Below, piece after piece: positions 7,050-7,799 of a DNA stretch of 7,799 nucleotides. The notes beneath the pieces are model-generated. The model was not told the origin of the DNA. It did not search any database and saw only the letters and a list, made by a program, of their open reading frames with translations. The stretch is from Bacteroidetes bacterium GWA2_31_9b (GTDB lineage Bacteria; Bacteroidota; Bacteroidia; Bacteroidales; UBA12077). Within the stretch, counting starts at the first letter, position 1, and each line of letters begins with the position of its first letter. The DNA is taken from the NCBI GenBank assembly GCA_001769005.1, contig MENE01000149.1, positions 17,995 to 25,793 of the forward strand, in the 5' to 3' direction. The position numbers were made by a program, and so were the translations under genes.

Positions 7050-7073
7050 AAAAGCTATGAGCTGCGAGCTTTT
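7050..7073 (+). terminator. Possible weak hairpin terminator at the operon end
   Basis: AAAAGCT at 7050-7056 pairs with AGCTTTT at 7067-7073 across a 10-nt loop, 15 nt after the aminotransferase stop. Because AGCT is its own reverse complement, other copies in the array can pair too, for example 7051-7057 with 7080-7086. The stem is short and the following T tract is broken, so termination here is only a possibility. Confidence 0.3.
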
Positions 7074-7087
7074 AGCTACTAGCTTTA
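7053..7087. repeat. Heptad array AGCTNNN, five copies
   Basis: AGCT occurs at 7053, 7060, 7067, 7074 and 7081, exactly 7 nt apart each time. The three bases between copies vary (ATG, GCG, TTT, ACT, TTA), so the core is kept while the spacer drifts. It lies in the non-coding gap between two convergent genes. Confidence 0.85.
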
Positions 7088-7147
7088 TTTCGTATAAATT
7101 ATTGATTAGTCCTAGTAAAGTCAATAGTTGTATTTATAATTATCACT

Positions 7148-7168
7148 TGTGGTTTATGGACTGTGTTC
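7148..7168. repeat. Short degenerate heptad run (TGTGGTT, TATGGAC, TGTGTTC)
   Basis: Three consecutive 7-nt units share a T-N-T-G-G/T pattern, starting at 7148, 7155 and 7162. On its own this is weak. It is listed because it lies between two clearer arrays that also have a 7-nt period. The intervening 7088-7147 shows no clear repeat. Confidence 0.4.
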
Positions 7169-7178
7169 TCTTTTCCTG

Positions 7179-7255
7179 ATTTCTTAATCTTGAATCCTTT
7201 TATCTTTGAACTTTTATCTTGTTTATTGTTTATTGTTTATTGTTTATTGATAATT
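7179..7255. repeat. Heptad array: degenerate CTT-type units followed by four exact GTTTATT copies
   Basis: The 77 bases divide into eleven 7-nt units. The first six (ATTTCTT, AATCTTG, AATCCTT, TTATCTT, TGAACTT, TTATCTT, from 7179 to 7220) share a loose T/A-rich CTT-ending pattern, with TTATCTT occurring twice. Four perfect copies of GTTTATT fill 7221-7248, and a diverged GATAATT closes the array at 7255. The array ends 8 bases before the stop codon of the YqgE-type gene. Confidence 0.85.
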
Positions 7256-7262
7256 GAATCAA

Positions 7263-7799
7263 TCAGTTCATTGAAGGATTTTCGGGATAGTTAGCCCAGA
7301 CTTTAAATTTCTTTCCTATTTCGCGGAGTGATTTTTCCCAGATATCTTTATCTGCCGACATAATTTTAGATGCTTCAACTTCGGTAACCAACCATGCATT
7401 TTCAGCAATTTCTTCTTCGAGTTGTAAAGGTCTCCAACCTGAATAACCAAGAAAAAATCGAACTTGTGTTGGTTTTACTTTTCCTTTATCAATAACTCGT
7501 TTAAGCTCGTCGAAGTCGCCACCCCAGTATATATTATCGAGAACCTGCACTGATCCAGGAATTTTATCGCCTAAAGTATGAAGAAAATGAATTGTATCTT
7601 TAGCTACAGGGCCACCAACATAAACCTGAGCACCAAATTGTGGAAAATCGCCCAAAACTTCATTTATCATGAGCTCAATAGGTTTATTTAAAACAAAACC
7701 AACTGAGCCATTTTCGGAATGCTCTGTAATAAGTACCACTGAACGTTTAAAGTATGTATCGGCAAGTAATGGTTCTGAAATAAGTATCCGTCCTTGTTG
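7263..7799 (-). CDS. YqgE/AlgH family protein (UPF0301), 5' end beyond window edge
   Basis: The frame stays open to the right edge, giving 178 residues. The GTG at 7739-7737 is not the start, because the family's conserved opening (GRILISEPLL then DTYFKRSVVLI) is encoded upstream of and across it. About 10-20 residues are probably missing, given the usual ~185-195. Hallmarks in fragment numbering are GSVGFVLNKP at about 31-40, the YVGGPVAKDTIHFLHT segment at about 60-75, and RFFLGYSGWRPLQLEEEI with ENAWL at about 113-136. The family is widespread and cytoplasmic. The name AlgH comes from alginate regulation in Pseudomonas, but the molecular role is unclear, so no function is assigned. It is convergent with the aminotransferase gene, separated by the heptad-repeat gap. 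Confidence 0.95.
   Translation of the reverse strand, partial: QQGRILISEPLLADTYFKRSVVLITEHSENGSVGFVLNKPIELMINEVLGDFPQFGAQVYVGGPVAKDTIHFLHTLGDKIPGSVQVLDNIYWGGDFDELKRVIDKGKVKPTQVRFFLGYSGWRPLQLEEEIAENAWLVTEVEASKIMSADKDIWEKSLREIGKKFKVWANYPENPSMN

Noticed and set aside
7053..7255. CRISPR array or phage attachment site
   Set aside because: Units are only 7 nt long, without spacers of CRISPR size, and there are no cas genes, integrase or tRNA nearby.
7737..7739. GTG as the start of the YqgE-type gene
   Set aside because: The frame continues to the window edge and encodes the family's conserved N-terminal segment (LLADTYFKRS), so the true start is beyond 7799.

Overview
The window looks like chromosomal DNA from a member of the Bacteroidota, probably class Bacteroidia. 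The DNA is AT-rich and the gene starts lack Shine-Dalgarno motifs. Several proteins have Bacteroidota-style forms: a short (~256 aa) AMP nucleosidase, an OmpA protein preceded by propeller-like and CRD-like segments with SPOR-like repeats after it, and an orphan HsdR N-terminal-type nuclease domain. One promoter-like TAnnTTTG element is also visible. The species cannot be named from this sequence.

Layout. (a) 1-1841, plus strand: the 3' part of an OmpA-family envelope protein gene cut by the left edge, followed 6 nt later by a GNAT acetyltransferase that starts with TTG. (b) 1842-2001: a non-coding gap with a possible promoter and a small inverted repeat. (c) 2002-2667, plus strand: a secreted protein of unknown function. 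(d) 2684-2723: a strong bidirectional terminator between convergent genes. (e) 2723-3178, minus strand: a stand-alone PD-(D/E)XK nuclease domain of the HsdR N-terminal type. (f) 3254-7034, plus strand: a tight run of five genes with gaps of 11, 16, 4 and 0 nt, very likely one operon. They encode AMP nucleosidase, DNA polymerase III subunit delta (holA), a rhomboid protease, a HAD-IIIA phosphatase of the GmhB type and a class IV aminotransferase. (g) 7035-7262: a non-coding gap largely made of short arrays with an exact 7-nt period. (h) 7263-7799, minus strand: a YqgE/AlgH (UPF0301) protein cut by the right edge.

How the genes relate. The five-gene run mixes unrelated housekeeping jobs: purine salvage, clamp loading, membrane proteolysis, sugar-phosphate metabolism and PLP-dependent amine chemistry. 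Its close spacing suggests shared transcription rather than one pathway. The OmpA protein appears to be an outer-membrane/peptidoglycan linker.

I found no prophage, insertion sequence, CRISPR array, RNA gene or recognisable defence island. The least ordinary items are the heptad-repeat mosaic at 7053-7255, the unknown Tyr/Trp-rich secreted protein, the orphan nuclease domain divergent from amn-holA, and the C-terminal SPOR-like pair on the OmpA protein. I see no convincing evidence for a wholly new multi-gene system.
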